From NCBI RefSeq assembly GCF_046773475.1, contig NZ_CP177239.1:124001-188000 (forward strand): a stretch of 64,000 nucleotides of DNA. Reading direction: 5' to 3'. Each line of letters opens with the position of its first letter. The first letter of the stretch is position 1. The notes beneath the pieces were generated by a model. It was not told where the DNA came from, searched no databases, and saw nothing but the letters and a program-made list of their open reading frames with translations. The stretch is from Nitratireductor aquimarinus. GTDB taxonomy: Bacteria; Pseudomonadota; Alphaproteobacteria; Rhizobiales; Rhizobiaceae. Below, one piece after another: positions 39,353 through 48,708 of the stretch. The position numbers and the translations under genes were made by a program.

Positions 39353-42300
39353 TTACGCCTTGCCGAAACCGCCGGCGGTGGGCGTTGTCACGATCACCGC
39401 TTCGCCAGCCTCGATCACCGTCTGGTCACAGCCCTTGAGCGTTTCGACATGACCGTCCTTGCGGCGCACCTCGGTCTTGCCCATTTCACCATCGCCACCG
39501 CCCTCAACGCCGCGTGGCGGCTGGGTGCGGTGGGAGGAGAGAATGGCGCATTCCATGGTCTTCAGGAAGCGGATGGTGCGGCGCGTGCCGTCGCCCGCAT
39601 TCCACTTGCCCTTGCCGCCCGAGCCTTCGCGGATGTGGAAGTCCTCAAGCAGAACCGGGAAGCGCAGTTCGAGGATTTCCGGGTCTGTCAGGCGCGAATT
39701 GGTCATGTGGACATGAACGCCCGACGCGCCATCGAAGCCGCGACCGTCATTCATGCGACCGGCCGGTGAGCCGGAGCAGATGGTCTCGTAATACTGATAC
39801 TCTTCATTGCCGAAGGTCAGATTGTTCATCGTGCCCTGGCTGTTGGCGATGGCCTTCATCGCGCCGAACAGCGCATTGGTGACGTGCTGGGACGTCTCCA
39901 CATTGCCGGCCACGACCGCTGCCGGATAGGAGGGGCGCAGCATGCAGTTTTCCGGGATCACGATGTTGATCGGCCTGAGGCAGCCCGCATTCATCGGGAT
40001 CTGCCCTTCCACCATCACGCGGAAGGCATAGAGCACCGCCGCGCGGGTCACCGGTTCAGGCGCGTTGAAATTGTTCTTCTGAACATTCGACGTGCCGGTG
40101 AAGTCGACGGTCGCCTCGCGCTTCTCGCGGTCGACGGTGATCTTCACCTTGATCACCTGGCCCGTGTCGGTCGGATATTCATATTCCGACGCATCCGGCA
40201 GGCGTTCGAGTACGCGGCGCACGGCTTCCGCCGCATTGTCCTGCACATGGCCCATATAGGCCTGCACCACGTCCAGACCGAACTGGTCGATCATCTTGCG
40301 CAGTTCAGCAACGCCCTTTTCGTTGGCGGCGATCTGCGCCTTCAGATCGGCGATGTTCTGGTGCGGGTTGCGCGCCGGATAGGCGTGGTCGGTCAGAAGC
40401 GTGTGCAGCTCCTCTTCGCGGAACTTGCCGCTCTCGACGAGGCGGAAATTGTCGAACAGAACGCCTTCTTCATCCACCGTGGTCGCCAGCGGCGTCATGG
40501 AGCCGGGTGCTGTGCCGCCGACATCGGCATGGTGGCCGCGCGAGGCGGTGTAGAACAGAATGTTCTCGCCGTGATCGTCAAACACGGGTGTGACCACCGT
40601 GATGTCGGGCAGATGCGTGCCGCCATTGTAAGGCGCGTTCAGCGCGAACACGTCGCCGGGGCGGATATTGCCCTTGTTCAGCCGGATGACGGTTTCCACC
40701 GAGCGGTCCATGGAGCCCAGATGCACCGGCATGTGCGGGGCATTGGCCACCAGCGCGCCATTCTGGTCGAACACCGCGCAGGAGAAGTCGAGCCGCTCCT
40801 TGATGTTCACCGAATAGGCGGTGTTCTGCAGCGTCACGCCCATCTGTTCGGCGATCGACATGAACAGGTTGTTGAAGACCTCAAGCATCACCGGATCGGC
40901 CTTGGTGCCGAGTGCGGCCATGCGGGCCTTCTTTTCCACGCGGCGCATCAGAATGTGGTCGAGCGCGGTGATCTCGGCCTGCCAGCCGGGCTCCACAACA
41001 ACCGTCTGGTTGGCCTCGATGATGAGGGCAGGGCCGTTGACCCTGGCGCCGCGCGACAGCGTCTCGCGGCGGTAGATGCCGGCATCGTGCCATGCGCCGT
41101 CGCAGAAGATCGCGCGCGTTTCGCCGGGGGCGGGCGTGGCGTCGCTGGTCGCCTGCTCCTGCTCAACCGGACGGCCATCGCCCGCGTCCAGTCCCTCGAC
41201 GCTGACGGCTTCCACCACCATCGGCTTGTCGTCATAGACGAAGCCGAACTGCGCCTTGTGCGCCGCCTCGAAGGCGGCCCTGGCGGTCTCAAGCGTGCCG
41301 TCGAAGGCGATGGGCAGCGTCGTGTCGGTGCCCTCGTAGCGGATTTCCAGCTTGGTTGCCCAGACCACCTTGTCGCCGGTGATGCCCTGATCGGCGAGTT
41401 CCTCGCGCACCTCTTCGCGCAGCGACGCCGAAAGCGCGTCGATGGCGTCCAGAGAGCTTTCCGCAAAGGGCTTCAAAAGCGCCTGCTGGCGCGAGGCGAA
41501 CACGGTCGCAAGCCCGATGCCATAGGCCGAGAGCAGGCCCGACATCGGATGGATCAGCACCGCTTCCATGCCCAGCGCGTCGGCCACGAGGCAGGCATGC
41601 TGGCCGCCCGCGCCGCCAAAACAGTTCAGCAGATAGCCGGTCACGTCATAGCCGCGCTGCACGGAGATCTTCTTCACCGCATTGGCCATGTTTTCGACCG
41701 CAATGGTGATGAAGCCTTCCGCCACGGCTTCCGCGGGACGTCCGTCGCCGATCTGCTCGGCCAGTTCGGTGAAGCGGGCGCGCACGGCGTCCACATCGAG
41801 CGGCTCGTTCTGCTCGGGGCCGAAAATGGCCGGGAAGAAATCCGGCTGCAGCTTGCCCAGCATCACGTTCGCATCGGTCACGGCCAGCGGCCCGCCACGG
41901 CGATAGCAGGCGGGGCCGGGGTTTGCGCCGGCCGAATCCGGACCCGCCTTAAGGCGGTTGTCTTCATAATGCAGGATCGAACCGCCGCCGGCGGCCACGG
42001 TGTGAATGCGCATCATCGGCGCGCGGATGCGCACGCCCGCCACTTCCGTGTCGAAGGCGCGTTCATATTCGCCGTCATAATGGGCCACATCCGTCGAGGT
42101 GCCGCCCATGTCGAAGCCGATCACCTTGTCGAAGCCGGCAAGCCGCGCCGTCTCCACCATGCCGACCACGCCGCCGGCAGGGCCGGAAAGGATCGCGTCC
42201 TTGCCCTGGAACTTGTCGGCCGCCGTCAGGCCGCCCGACGACATCATGAATTTGAGGCCCGGGCCTTCGCCGTTCTCGTTGACGCCCAGTTCCGCCGCCA

Positions 42301-42979
42301 CGCGGTTCACATAGCGCGACAGGATCGGCGACAGATAGGCGTCCACCACCGTGGTGTCGCCACGACCCACCAGCTTGATCAGCGGCGAGGTCTCGTGGCT
42401 GACCGAAACCTGCGAAAAACCGGATTCGCGGCAAAGGCTTGCCGCCGCTTTCTCATGCTCGGGATATTTCCACGCATGCATGAAGACGATGGCGACCGCG
42501 TCGATGCCATCGGCCTTGGCCGCCTCGATCTCGCCCTTCACGGCGTCGAGGTCGAGTTCCGTTTCCACCGTGCCGTCGACACGGCGGCGCTCCGGCACCT
42601 CGATCACGCGCTCATAGAGCTGTTCGGGCAGGATGATTTCCTTGGCGAAGATGTCCGGCCGCGCCTGGTAGGCGATCTTGAGCGCGTCGCGGAAACCCCT
42701 GGTGATGACCAGCGCCACGCGGTCGCCCTTGCGCTCCAGAAGCGCATTGGTCGCCACGGTCGTGCCCATCTTCACGTCGCCGATCAGATGCGAAGGCATG
42801 GCTTCGCCGGCCTTGACGCCGAGGTGATCGCGAATGCCCTGAATACCGGCGTCGGCATAGGCTTCCGGATTTTCAGAAAGCAGCTTGCGGGCGAAAAGCC
42901 CGCCATCCGGATCGCGGCCGATCACATCGGTAAACGTGCCGCCGCGGTCGATCCAAAAATCCCATTTGCCAGCTGTCAT
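39353..42979 (-). CDS. 5-oxoprolinase / hydantoinase A-B fusion
   Basis: A 1208-residue fusion. The HyuA half (about 1-690) opens with WIDRGGTFTDVIGRDPDG (ASKHA-type ATPase fold), then TVATNALLERKGDR, GFDMGGTSTDVA and GPACYRRGGPLAVTDAN. The HyuB half (about 700-1208) starts LEVFNNLFMSIAEQMGVTLQ and contains NAPHMPVHLGSM and GAVRRVLERL-like stretches. ATP-dependent 5-oxoprolinase converts pyroglutamate to glutamate; related enzymes hydrolyse hydantoins. The fused order and length match eukaryote/bacterial 5-oxoprolinase. The ATG at 42979 has AAGGAACC upstream. It is divergent from a TRAP transporter operon. Confidence 0.92.
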   Translation of the reverse strand: MTAGKWDFWIDRGGTFTDVIGRDPDGGLFARKLLSENPEAYADAGIQGIRDHLGVKAGEAMPSHLIGDVKMGTTVATNALLERKGDRVALVITRGFRDALKIAYQARPDIFAKEIILPEQLYERVIEVPERRRVDGTVETELDLDAVKGEIEAAKADGIDAVAIVFMHAWKYPEHEKAAASLCRESGFSQVSVSHETSPLIKLVGRGDTTVVDAYLSPILSRYVNRVAAELGVNENGEGPGLKFMMSSGGLTAADKFQGKDAILSGPAGGVVGMVETARLAGFDKVIGFDMGGTSTDVAHYDGEYERAFDTEVAGVRIRAPMMRIHTVAAGGGSILHYEDNRLKAGPDSAGANPGPACYRRGGPLAVTDANVMLGKLQPDFFPAIFGPEQNEPLDVDAVRARFTELAEQIGDGRPAEAVAEGFITIAVENMANAVKKISVQRGYDVTGYLLNCFGGAGGQHACLVADALGMEAVLIHPMSGLLSAYGIGLATVFASRQQALLKPFAESSLDAIDALSASLREEVREELADQGITGDKVVWATKLEIRYEGTDTTLPIAFDGTLETARAAFEAAHKAQFGFVYDDKPMVVEAVSVEGLDAGDGRPVEQEQATSDATPAPGETRAIFCDGAWHDAGIYRRETLSRGARVNGPALIIEANQTVVVEPGWQAEITALDHILMRRVEKKARMAALGTKADPVMLEVFNNLFMSIAEQMGVTLQNTAYSVNIKERLDFSCAVFDQNGALVANAPHMPVHLGSMDRSVETVIRLNKGNIRPGDVFALNAPYNGGTHLPDITVVTPVFDDHGENILFYTASRGHHADVGGTAPGSMTPLATTVDEEGVLFDNFRLVESGKFREEELHTLLTDHAYPARNPHQNIADLKAQIAANEKGVAELRKMIDQFGLDVVQAYMGHVQDNAAEAVRRVLERLPDASEYEYPTDTGQVIKVKITVDREKREATVDFTGTSNVQKNNFNAPEPVTRAAVLYAFRVMVEGQIPMNAGCLRPINIVIPENCMLRPSYPAAVVAGNVETSQHVTNALFGAMKAIANSQGTMNNLTFGNEEYQYYETICSGSPAGRMNDGRGFDGASGVHVHMTNSRLTDPEILELRFPVLLEDFHIREGSGGKGKWNAGDGTRRTIRFLKTMECAILSSHRTQPPRGVEGGGDGEMGKTEVRRKDGHVETLKGCDQTVIEAGEAVIVTTPTAGGFGKA

Positions 42980-43022
42980 CGTCGGTTCCTTCGCATTATC
43001 CTTGGCAAAAGGAGAAACATGT

Positions 43023-43063
43023 CTCGGATAAAACGTCAATAATTTATTGACATATTATCTGAG
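43023..43063. promoter_or_regulatory. Operator-like palindrome between the oxoprolinase and TRAP genes
   Basis: A perfect 17-bp inverted repeat (8-1-8) GTCAATAATTTATTGAC lies at 43035-43051. Outer arms CTCGGATAA (43023-43031) and TTATCTGAG (43055-43063) extend the dyad with one mismatch. It is 56 bp from the oxoprolinase start and 90 bp from dctP, so one dimeric repressor could control both directions. The MarR-like gene at 46069 is the obvious candidate. Confidence 0.72.
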
Positions 43064-43140
43064 TGTGCGACGCTCCTTCCATTGCAACGAAAGAAGGTGA
43101 GGGAACGCCTCCGTTGCCTCATACAAATGGGAGATTGACG

Positions 43141-44112
43141 ATGCATCATTCCGTGAAATTCGCTGTGGCCGCAGCCGCTCTCGGCTTTGCCACCTCTGCC
43201 TCCGCGCAGACCAAGTGGGACATGCCGGTGCCCTATGGCGACACCAATTTCCACACGCAGAACATCGCCCAGTTCGCTGAGGATGTGAAAACCGCCACCG
43301 ATGGCGGTCTGGAGATCACCGTTCATTCCAACGGCTCGCTGTTCAAGCATCCCGACATCAAGAACGCGGTGCGTCAGGGCCTTGCCCAGATCGGCGAGGT
43401 TCTGGGATCGCGTCTTTCCAATGAAGACCCGATCTATGAAGTGGATTCGATCCCCTTCCTGGCGACCAGCTATGATGACGCGAAGAAGCTCTATGGCGCG
43501 TCGAAGGACCAGCTTGCCGCAAAGCTTCAGGAGCAGGGGCTTCAGCTTCTCTTCTCCGTGCCGTGGCCGCCGCAGGGCATCTACACCCAGAAGGAAATCT
43601 CTTCGGTCGACGACCTCAAGGGTCTGAAGATGCGCGCCTACAATGCCGCCACCGAGCGTCTGGCGCAGCTCGCCGGCTCGCTGCCGACCCAGGTAGAGGT
43701 GCCGGACCTGCCGACCGCCTTCGCTACCGGCCGCGTCGAGGCCATGGTCACGTCGCCCTCCACCGGCGCAAACTCCAAGGTCTGGGACTTCCTCTCCCAT
43801 TATTCCGACGCGCAGGCCTGGCTCCCGCGCAACATGGTCTTCGTCAACAAGGCCGCGTTCGATGCGCTGCCGGAAGATCAGCAGGCAGCGGTGCTTGAGG
43901 CTGCGGCCACCGCCGAGACGCGCGGCTGGGAAGCCTCCGTCAAGGAGACGGAAGACAAGACCCAGATCCTCAAGGACAATGGCATCACCGTCACTGCGCC
44001 GAGCGCCGAGCTCAAGGAAGGGCTTGCCGCCATCGGTGCGGAAATGTCCGCCGAATGGGCCGAAAAGGCTGGCGACGAAGGCAAGGCCGTCCTCGACGCT
44101 TACAGGAACTGA
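43141..44112 (+). CDS. dctP: TRAP transporter periplasmic binding protein (DctP family)
   Basis: A 323-residue solute receptor with signal peptide 1-22 (ASA|QT). DctP-family marks are the LKGLKMRAYNAATERL helix with the carboxylate-binding Arg, TAFATGRVEAMVTSP, and PRNMVFVNKAAFDALP. The substrate is an organic acid; with the adjacent 5-oxoprolinase, 5-oxoproline or a similar lactam is a fair guess. A GGGAG ribosome-binding site precedes the ATG at 43141. A strong hairpin lies in the 98-bp gap before dctQ. Confidence 0.93.
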   Translation: MHHSVKFAVAAAALGFATSASAQTKWDMPVPYGDTNFHTQNIAQFAEDVKTATDGGLEITVHSNGSLFKHPDIKNAVRQGLAQIGEVLGSRLSNEDPIYEVDSIPFLATSYDDAKKLYGASKDQLAAKLQEQGLQLLFSVPWPPQGIYTQKEISSVDDLKGLKMRAYNAATERLAQLAGSLPTQVEVPDLPTAFATGRVEAMVTSPSTGANSKVWDFLSHYSDAQAWLPRNMVFVNKAAFDALPEDQQAAVLEAAATAETRGWEASVKETEDKTQILKDNGITVTAPSAELKEGLAAIGAEMSAEWAEKAGDEGKAVLDAYRN

Positions 44113-44127
44113 CCGCTTTGACTGACC

Positions 44128-44159
44128 CTGCGGGCGGCTGGATGTCCGGCCGCCCGCAG
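44128..44159 (+). terminator. Intercistronic hairpin between dctP and dctQ
   Basis: CTGCGGGCGGC (44128-44138) and GCCGCCCGCAG (44149-44159) form a perfect 11-bp stem with a 10-nt loop and no T tract. It probably protects the dctP mRNA 3' end or attenuates readthrough, giving more binding protein than membrane subunits. Confidence 0.6.
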
Positions 44160-44210
44160 ACCGGTCGCCATGTGCGACCAAAATGAGACCGTCGAGCGGA
44201 GACGACGACA

Positions 44211-44762
44211 ATGAGAAAAATACTGAACGGGCTTTATGGCGCGGCCGAGTGGCTGGCCATGGCTGCCCTCTGCGCGATTGCAGTTCTGGTGTTCGCCCAG
44301 GTCATGGGGCGCGTGGTGGACACCCTGCTTGGGCTTTTCGGCCTGCCTCCTTACGGGTTTCTCGTGCCGTCGCTGGCCGAGATCGCGGGCTTCCTGCTGG
44401 TCGGCGCGTCTTTCATGGCGCTTGCCGGCTCCCTGCGCGGCGGTGCGCAGATCCGTGTGACCCTGGGTCTTGCCGCCATGCCCGAGGGCATGCGCCGGGT
44501 GGCCGAGGTGTTCGTGCTTCTGGTCGGCGCGGCGCTGGCCGGCTTCTTCTTCTATTATGCAGCGAAGCTCGCCCTCGACAGTCACCGCTTCAACGAATTG
44601 TCTTACGGCATCATCGCCATCCCGCTCTGGATACCGCAGGCGGTCATGGCGCTCGGGATCGGCATCTTCGCCGTTGCGCTGCTGGATGACCTGTTCGCCG
44701 CGCTAACGGGCCGGTCTCCATCTTATCTCGCCACCGAAGATGGCGCGGCGGAGGAAGTGTGA
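44211..44762 (+). CDS. dctQ: TRAP transporter small membrane subunit (DctQ)
   Basis: A 183-residue protein with four membrane helices (about residues 12-35, 55-75, 98-118 and 143-165), the DctQ layout. LAEIAGFLLVGASFMALAGSLRGGAQIRV is the typical second-helix region (read in two parts) and WIPQAVMALGIGIFAVALLDD the last. It joins the receptor to the DctM channel. The stop overlaps the dctM ATG (TGATG). Confidence 0.9.
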   Translation: MRKILNGLYGAAEWLAMAALCAIAVLVFAQVMGRVVDTLLGLFGLPPYGFLVPSLAEIAGFLLVGASFMALAGSLRGGAQIRVTLGLAAMPEGMRRVAEVFVLLVGAALAGFFFYYAAKLALDSHRFNELSYGIIAIPLWIPQAVMALGIGIFAVALLDDLFAALTGRSPSYLATEDGAAEEV

Positions 44763-46066
44763 TGGACCTTCTGACCATTTCCCTCACGCTCGGCGGGCTG
44801 ATGCTCGTCCTGCTTGCCGCCGGCCTCTGGGTCGCTCTGGCGCTCATGGTGGCCGGCCTTACCGCCATCTATCTCATGGTTCCGGTGCCGCCCGGCGCGG
44901 TGATGGCCACCACCGTATGGGGTTCCATCAATTCGTGGGACCTGGCTGCTCTTCCCATGTTCATCTGGATGGGGGAGATCCTGTTCCGCACGCGGCTGGC
45001 CGAAGACATGTTCGCCGGTCTTGCGCCGTGGATGCGGCGTCTGCCGGGCCGGCTCCTGCACGTCAACATTCTGGGCTGCGCCATCTTTGCCGCCGTGTCC
45101 GGCTCGTCTGCCGCCACCACGGCCACCATCGGCCGCATGTCTCTGCCCGAACTCAGAAAGCGCGGCTATGACGAGCGCATGGCCATCGGCTCGCTTGCCG
45201 GTTCCGGCACGCTCGGCCTGCTCATCCCGCCCTCGATCATCCTGATCGTCTATGGTGCGGCCACCGAGCAGTCCATCGCCCGTCTTTTCATCGCCGGCGT
45301 CATTCCCGGCATCATGCTGGCGGCGCTCTTCATGGGCTACACGGCCGTTTGGTCGATGATCAATCACAAGCGCATGCCCGAGGCCGATCCGCGCATTCCC
45401 TATCTTCAGCGCATCTGGCAGACTCGCCGCCTGTTCCCGATCCTGGCGCTCATCCTCGGTGTCATCGGTTCGATCTATGGCGGCTTTGCGTCGCCCACCG
45501 AGGCCGCCGTTGTCGGTGTGGTTCTCTCACTGGCCCTGTCATGGTTCACCGGCACGTTAAGTCGCTCGACCTTTTTCGCTGCGCTGCGCAACGCCTCGCG
45601 CACTTCCTGCATGATCGTGCTCATCCTCGCCGGTGCGTCCGTTCTGACCGTGGCCATGGGCTATACGGGCATTCCCCGTGCGCTGGCGCAGTTCATCGCC
45701 GAGCAGGGCTACTCGCCCTATGCGCTTCTGGCTGTGCTGACCCTTTTCTTCGTCGTGCTGGGCTGTTTTCTCGACGGTATTTCCATCGTCGTGCTCACCG
45801 CATCGGTCATTCTGCCCATGGTCGAGGCTGCGGGGCTCGACATCATCTGGTTCGGCATCTATCTCGTGCTCGTGGTCGAGATGAGTCAGATCACGCCGCC
45901 GGTCGGCTTCAACCTGTTCGTCATTCAGGGGCTCACCGGGCACAACATTCTCAAGGTCGCCGGCATGACCCTGCCGTTCTTCCTCATGATGATCGTCGCC
46001 GTTGCGTTGGTCGTCCTGTTCCCGCAACTGGCGCTATGGCTGCCGCAAACCATGCTCGCGAGGTAA
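44762..46066 (+). CDS. dctM: TRAP transporter large membrane subunit (DctM)
   Basis: A 434-residue secondary transporter with about 12 helices. It shows the DctM signature segments: AALPMFIWMGEILFRTRLAE, GSSAATTATIGRMSLPELRK, GSLAGSGTLGLLIPPSIILI and EMSQITPPVGFNLFVIQG. It couples Na+ or H+ flow to solute import. The ATG at 44762 overlaps the dctQ stop, and the stop TAA overlaps a possible start of the following regulator, so all four genes form one operon. Confidence 0.95.
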   Translation: MDLLTISLTLGGLMLVLLAAGLWVALALMVAGLTAIYLMVPVPPGAVMATTVWGSINSWDLAALPMFIWMGEILFRTRLAEDMFAGLAPWMRRLPGRLLHVNILGCAIFAAVSGSSAATTATIGRMSLPELRKRGYDERMAIGSLAGSGTLGLLIPPSIILIVYGAATEQSIARLFIAGVIPGIMLAALFMGYTAVWSMINHKRMPEADPRIPYLQRIWQTRRLFPILALILGVIGSIYGGFASPTEAAVVGVVLSLALSWFTGTLSRSTFFAALRNASRTSCMIVLILAGASVLTVAMGYTGIPRALAQFIAEQGYSPYALLAVLTLFFVVLGCFLDGISIVVLTASVILPMVEAAGLDIIWFGIYLVLVVEMSQITPPVGFNLFVIQGLTGHNILKVAGMTLPFFLMMIVAVALVVLFPQLALWLPQTMLAR

Positions 46067-46068
46067 TG

Positions 46069-46590
46069 ATGTCGAACGCCGAACGGAAAGTCGGACCGGT
46101 CGTCTCCGCAGCCCATCTGGCCGCTGGCGCCATGCCGGCGCTGTCGGAGATCGAGTTTGCGATGACCGTGATGAGCCATTCCTTCGAGCGCTGGATGGTG
46201 CGCTGCATGGCGGCGGCGGGTGTGCCGGGTCTGCAGCCCACCGCCGTGCAGATCCTGCACGCCGTCAATCACAGGAACCGGGAGAAGACGCTTTCGGAAC
46301 TGTGCATGATGTTCAACATCGAAGACGTTCACGTCGCGTCCTACGCCATCAAGAAGCTGGCCGCGCTCGGTCTGGTCAAGACCGGGCGCAGGGGCAAGGA
46401 GAAGACGGTGAAGGCGACTGCGGAAGGGGCTGCCGCCTGCGAGCGCTATCACGAGGTTCGTGAAGCGCTGCTCGTTTCGAGCACCAAGCGCCTCAAACTC
46501 GATGAGGAAGCACTTTCCGGCATTGCCGCGGTAATGCACGCCCTGTCCGGGCAATATGATCAGGCCGCGCGCAGCGCCACCAGCCTTTAG
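46069..46590 (+). CDS. MarR-like winged-helix regulator
   Basis: A 173-residue DNA-binding protein. A helical N-terminus (EIEFAMTVMSHSFERWMVRC) is followed by a winged helix: GLQPTAVQILHAVNHRNREK, LSELCMMFNIEDVHVASYAI, KKLAALGLVKTGRRGKEKTV. This is the MarR-type domain seen in HyuR-like regulators near hydantoinase and TRAP genes. Being last in the TRAP operon, it probably controls that operon and the divergent oxoprolinase through the 43035-43051 palindrome. The ATG at 46069 is preceded by GAGGTA; ATG 46066 is an equal alternative. Confidence 0.85.
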   Translation: MSNAERKVGPVVSAAHLAAGAMPALSEIEFAMTVMSHSFERWMVRCMAAAGVPGLQPTAVQILHAVNHRNREKTLSELCMMFNIEDVHVASYAIKKLAALGLVKTGRRGKEKTVKATAEGAAACERYHEVREALLVSSTKRLKLDEEALSGIAAVMHALSGQYDQAARSATSL

Positions 46591-46761
46591 GGGCCTGACC
46601 CTGGCCCGTAAGCCTGCGGGCAGGGCGCATGGCGCGTCCGCGATCCCGCATCGTTACGGCCCGTCACTCAACGTTACGAAACTCCATGCGGCCTGGCGCA
46701 TTTCCTCGCTGTGGGCGCGCGGCGACGTGCCCGGAAGATGTGCTTTGTATGGAGAGTGGAT

Positions 46762-46950
46762 ATGAAAAAGTTTCTAGCTGCAACCGTTTCGGGGCTGGCC
46801 CTTCTCGGACTTGCCGCCTGCAGTGAGGGCGACAACACGACCACCCAGAGCATCGAGTCCGAGCAGCAGGATACGACCCCGATGGATGCGCCCGCTGCTG
46901 CGCCGGAAGCGCCTGACACGATGCAGGATCAGGGCACGACCAGCCAGTAA
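46762..46950 (+). CDS. Small lipoprotein
   Basis: A 62-residue predicted lipoprotein. The signal sequence ends with the lipobox LAAC (Cys near residue 20), followed by a short acidic, Thr/Gln/Asp/Pro-rich tail with no fold (QSIESEQQDTTPMDAPAAA). A good GGAGAG ribosome-binding site precedes the ATG at 46762. It is a free-standing gene. Such tiny lipoproteins in rhizobia are uncharacterised; an unstructured periplasmic linker or entericidin-like role is possible but not shown. Confidence 0.78.
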   Translation: MKKFLAATVSGLALLGLAACSEGDNTTTQSIESEQQDTTPMDAPAAAPEAPDTMQDQGTTSQ

Positions 46951-47104
46951 GGTCCAGTAAGGTGATTGCACCGTCTGGTATCGAGCTGATGCCGGCGGGC
47001 ATTGACGCTCATGAATGAGACCGGGTGAGCCGTGCGGCTTGTCCGGTTTCTTCATGCGCCAATCTGCGTCTCGAAATCGTCAGCAATTGCGGTTACAAAA
47101 CCGC

Positions 47105-47815
47105 ATGACTTTTTGGGATCGCATTACAGACTTTATTACGCGCGCACCCGGCAGCGCGCTTTCGGCGATGGTCGAGGCCATTCGCACCGTTTTCGAAGGC
47201 GATCCGCAGTTGCGCCGGCGCGTCGCCTTCTCCGTCGCCATCATTGCCCTGTCTGCAAAGATGGCCAAGGCCGATGGCGTCGTGACGCCCGACGAGGTGC
47301 AGGCGTTTCACGAGATTTTCTCCGTTCCGCGCAATGAGCAGGCCAATGTTTCGCGTCTTTATGGTCTGGCGCAGCAGGATGTGGCCGGCTTCGAGGCCTA
47401 TGCCCGTCAGATGTCCGGTCTCTGCGGCTCCGGTGACACCAATTGCGCCATGCTTGAGGATATCCTTGATGCGCTGTTCCACATCGCCAAGGCCGATGGT
47501 GTGATCCATGAGCGCGAGCGTGACTTCCTTCAGCGCGTTGCCGAGATCTTCGATATCCGCGAAGACCATTTCGAGCAGATCCTCTCGCGCCATGCGCTTC
47601 AGGGCGAGGGCAATCCCTACATGGTTCTTGGCGTCGAGCAGGATGCCCCGTTTGACGAGATCAAGCGCCGCTACCGCAGGCTGGTTGCCGAAAACCATCC
47701 TGATCGCATGATCGCACGTGGCGTTCCCGAAGAATTCCTCGCTATCGCCAACACGCGGCTCGCTTCCATCAATGCCGCCTATGAGAGCATCGAGAAAGCG
47801 CAGGTTCGCGCGTGA
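47105..47815 (+). CDS. DjlA-like co-chaperone (TerB domain plus C-terminal J domain)
   Basis: A 236-residue protein. Residues about 35-150 form a TerB-like helical domain (VAIIALSAKMAKADGVVTPD, repeated as LFHIAKADGVIHERERDFLQ with acidic KADG metal-like loops), and residues about 168-236 a J domain (PYMVLGVEQDAPFDEIKRRY, then the DnaK-stimulating HPD in ENHPDRM). It resembles cytoplasmic versions of DjlA without the N-terminal membrane helix. The stop overlaps the following amidase frame if the GTG at 47812 is used. Confidence 0.9.
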   Translation: MTFWDRITDFITRAPGSALSAMVEAIRTVFEGDPQLRRRVAFSVAIIALSAKMAKADGVVTPDEVQAFHEIFSVPRNEQANVSRLYGLAQQDVAGFEAYARQMSGLCGSGDTNCAMLEDILDALFHIAKADGVIHERERDFLQRVAEIFDIREDHFEQILSRHALQGEGNPYMVLGVEQDAPFDEIKRRYRRLVAENHPDRMIARGVPEEFLAIANTRLASINAAYESIEKAQVRA

Positions 47816-47835
47816 GCGCGGAGGACTGTTCCGCC

Positions 47836-48579
47836 ATGATGTTCGAGCCTGATTTCGCAGGCGCCGAAGTGTGTCCCTCTCCGAATTTCGGAGAGCGGCG
47901 TGGCGGGCTTCTGCCCGACATGCTCATCCTGCATTACACCGGCATGGAAACGGGCCAGGGCGCACAGGACTGGCTGTGCGCGCCCGAAAGCGAGGTCTCC
48001 AGCCATTATCTCGTTCACGAGGATGGCCGGATCGTGCAGATGGTGCGCGAGGCAGACCGCGCCTGGCATGCCGGGCGCAGCTCCTGGCAGGGCTGCGAAG
48101 ACATCAATTCCTGCTCCATCGGCATCGAAATCGCCAATGCGGGACACCCGCAGGGGCTGCCTGATTTCCCCGATATCCAGATCGAAGCCGTCCTGAAACT
48201 GGGCAAAGATATCTGCCGGCGTCACAAAATCGGGCCAAAACGGGTCCTCGGACACTCCGATATTGCGCCCGGCCGCAAGGTTGACCCCGGCGAAAACTTC
48301 CCCTGGGAGCGTCTCGCAAAGGGCGGTCTTGGCACTTTTGTCGCAGTTCCGCCCATTTCGGGCGGCCATTCCCTGGGCGCTGGAGACGCGGGGCCGGCGG
48401 TGCAGGCTCTCCAGAGATTACTCTCCGGTTATGGGTATGGAATCGCCCAAACAGGCATTTTCGACCGTGACACGGAGGTTTCCGTTAGGGAATTTCAAAG
48501 GCATTTCAGACCGTTAGAGATAAATGGGATTGCCGATGTCTGGACATGCGCAATTTTGCAAAAACTAATGTATGATTAA
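47836..48579 (+). CDS. N-acetylmuramoyl-L-alanine amidase (Amidase_2) with peptidoglycan-binding domain
   Basis: A 247-residue amidase. Zinc-site motifs are LILHYTGM and VLGHSDIAPGRKVDPGENFPW; HAGRSSWQG and SIGIEIANAG are AmpD-like. The C-terminal 65 residues form a PG_binding_1 repeat (GPAVQALQRLLSGYGYGI, FDRDTEVSVREFQRHF). There is no signal peptide, so it is cytoplasmic like AmpD and may act in wall recycling. The start is uncertain: GGAGGA at 47820-47825 favours ATG 47836 or 47839, while GTG 47812 would overlap the djlA-like stop (GTGA) and add eight residues. Confidence 0.88.
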   Translation: MMFEPDFAGAEVCPSPNFGERRGGLLPDMLILHYTGMETGQGAQDWLCAPESEVSSHYLVHEDGRIVQMVREADRAWHAGRSSWQGCEDINSCSIGIEIANAGHPQGLPDFPDIQIEAVLKLGKDICRRHKIGPKRVLGHSDIAPGRKVDPGENFPWERLAKGGLGTFVAVPPISGGHSLGAGDAGPAVQALQRLLSGYGYGIAQTGIFDRDTEVSVREFQRHFRPLEINGIADVWTCAILQKLMYD

Positions 48580-48708
48580 CCTGTGATTGATTCTTCTCCC
48601 TGACGATCACTCACTCCCAAGACTGGCGCAAAATTTCATCAGTTCATATTATTTGAATTGAAGCGCCTTTTTTGTTTCTCCTTCCCCTGCAAAACAGCGA
48701 CCCGTGTT

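Noticed and set aside
39884..43042. An open frame of more than 1000 codons antisense to the 5-oxoprolinase gene
   Set aside because: It is the mirror of a GC-rich gene with strong third-position G/C bias; its translation is rich in Arg/His/Val/Ala without domain patterns, and the minus-strand gene is certain.
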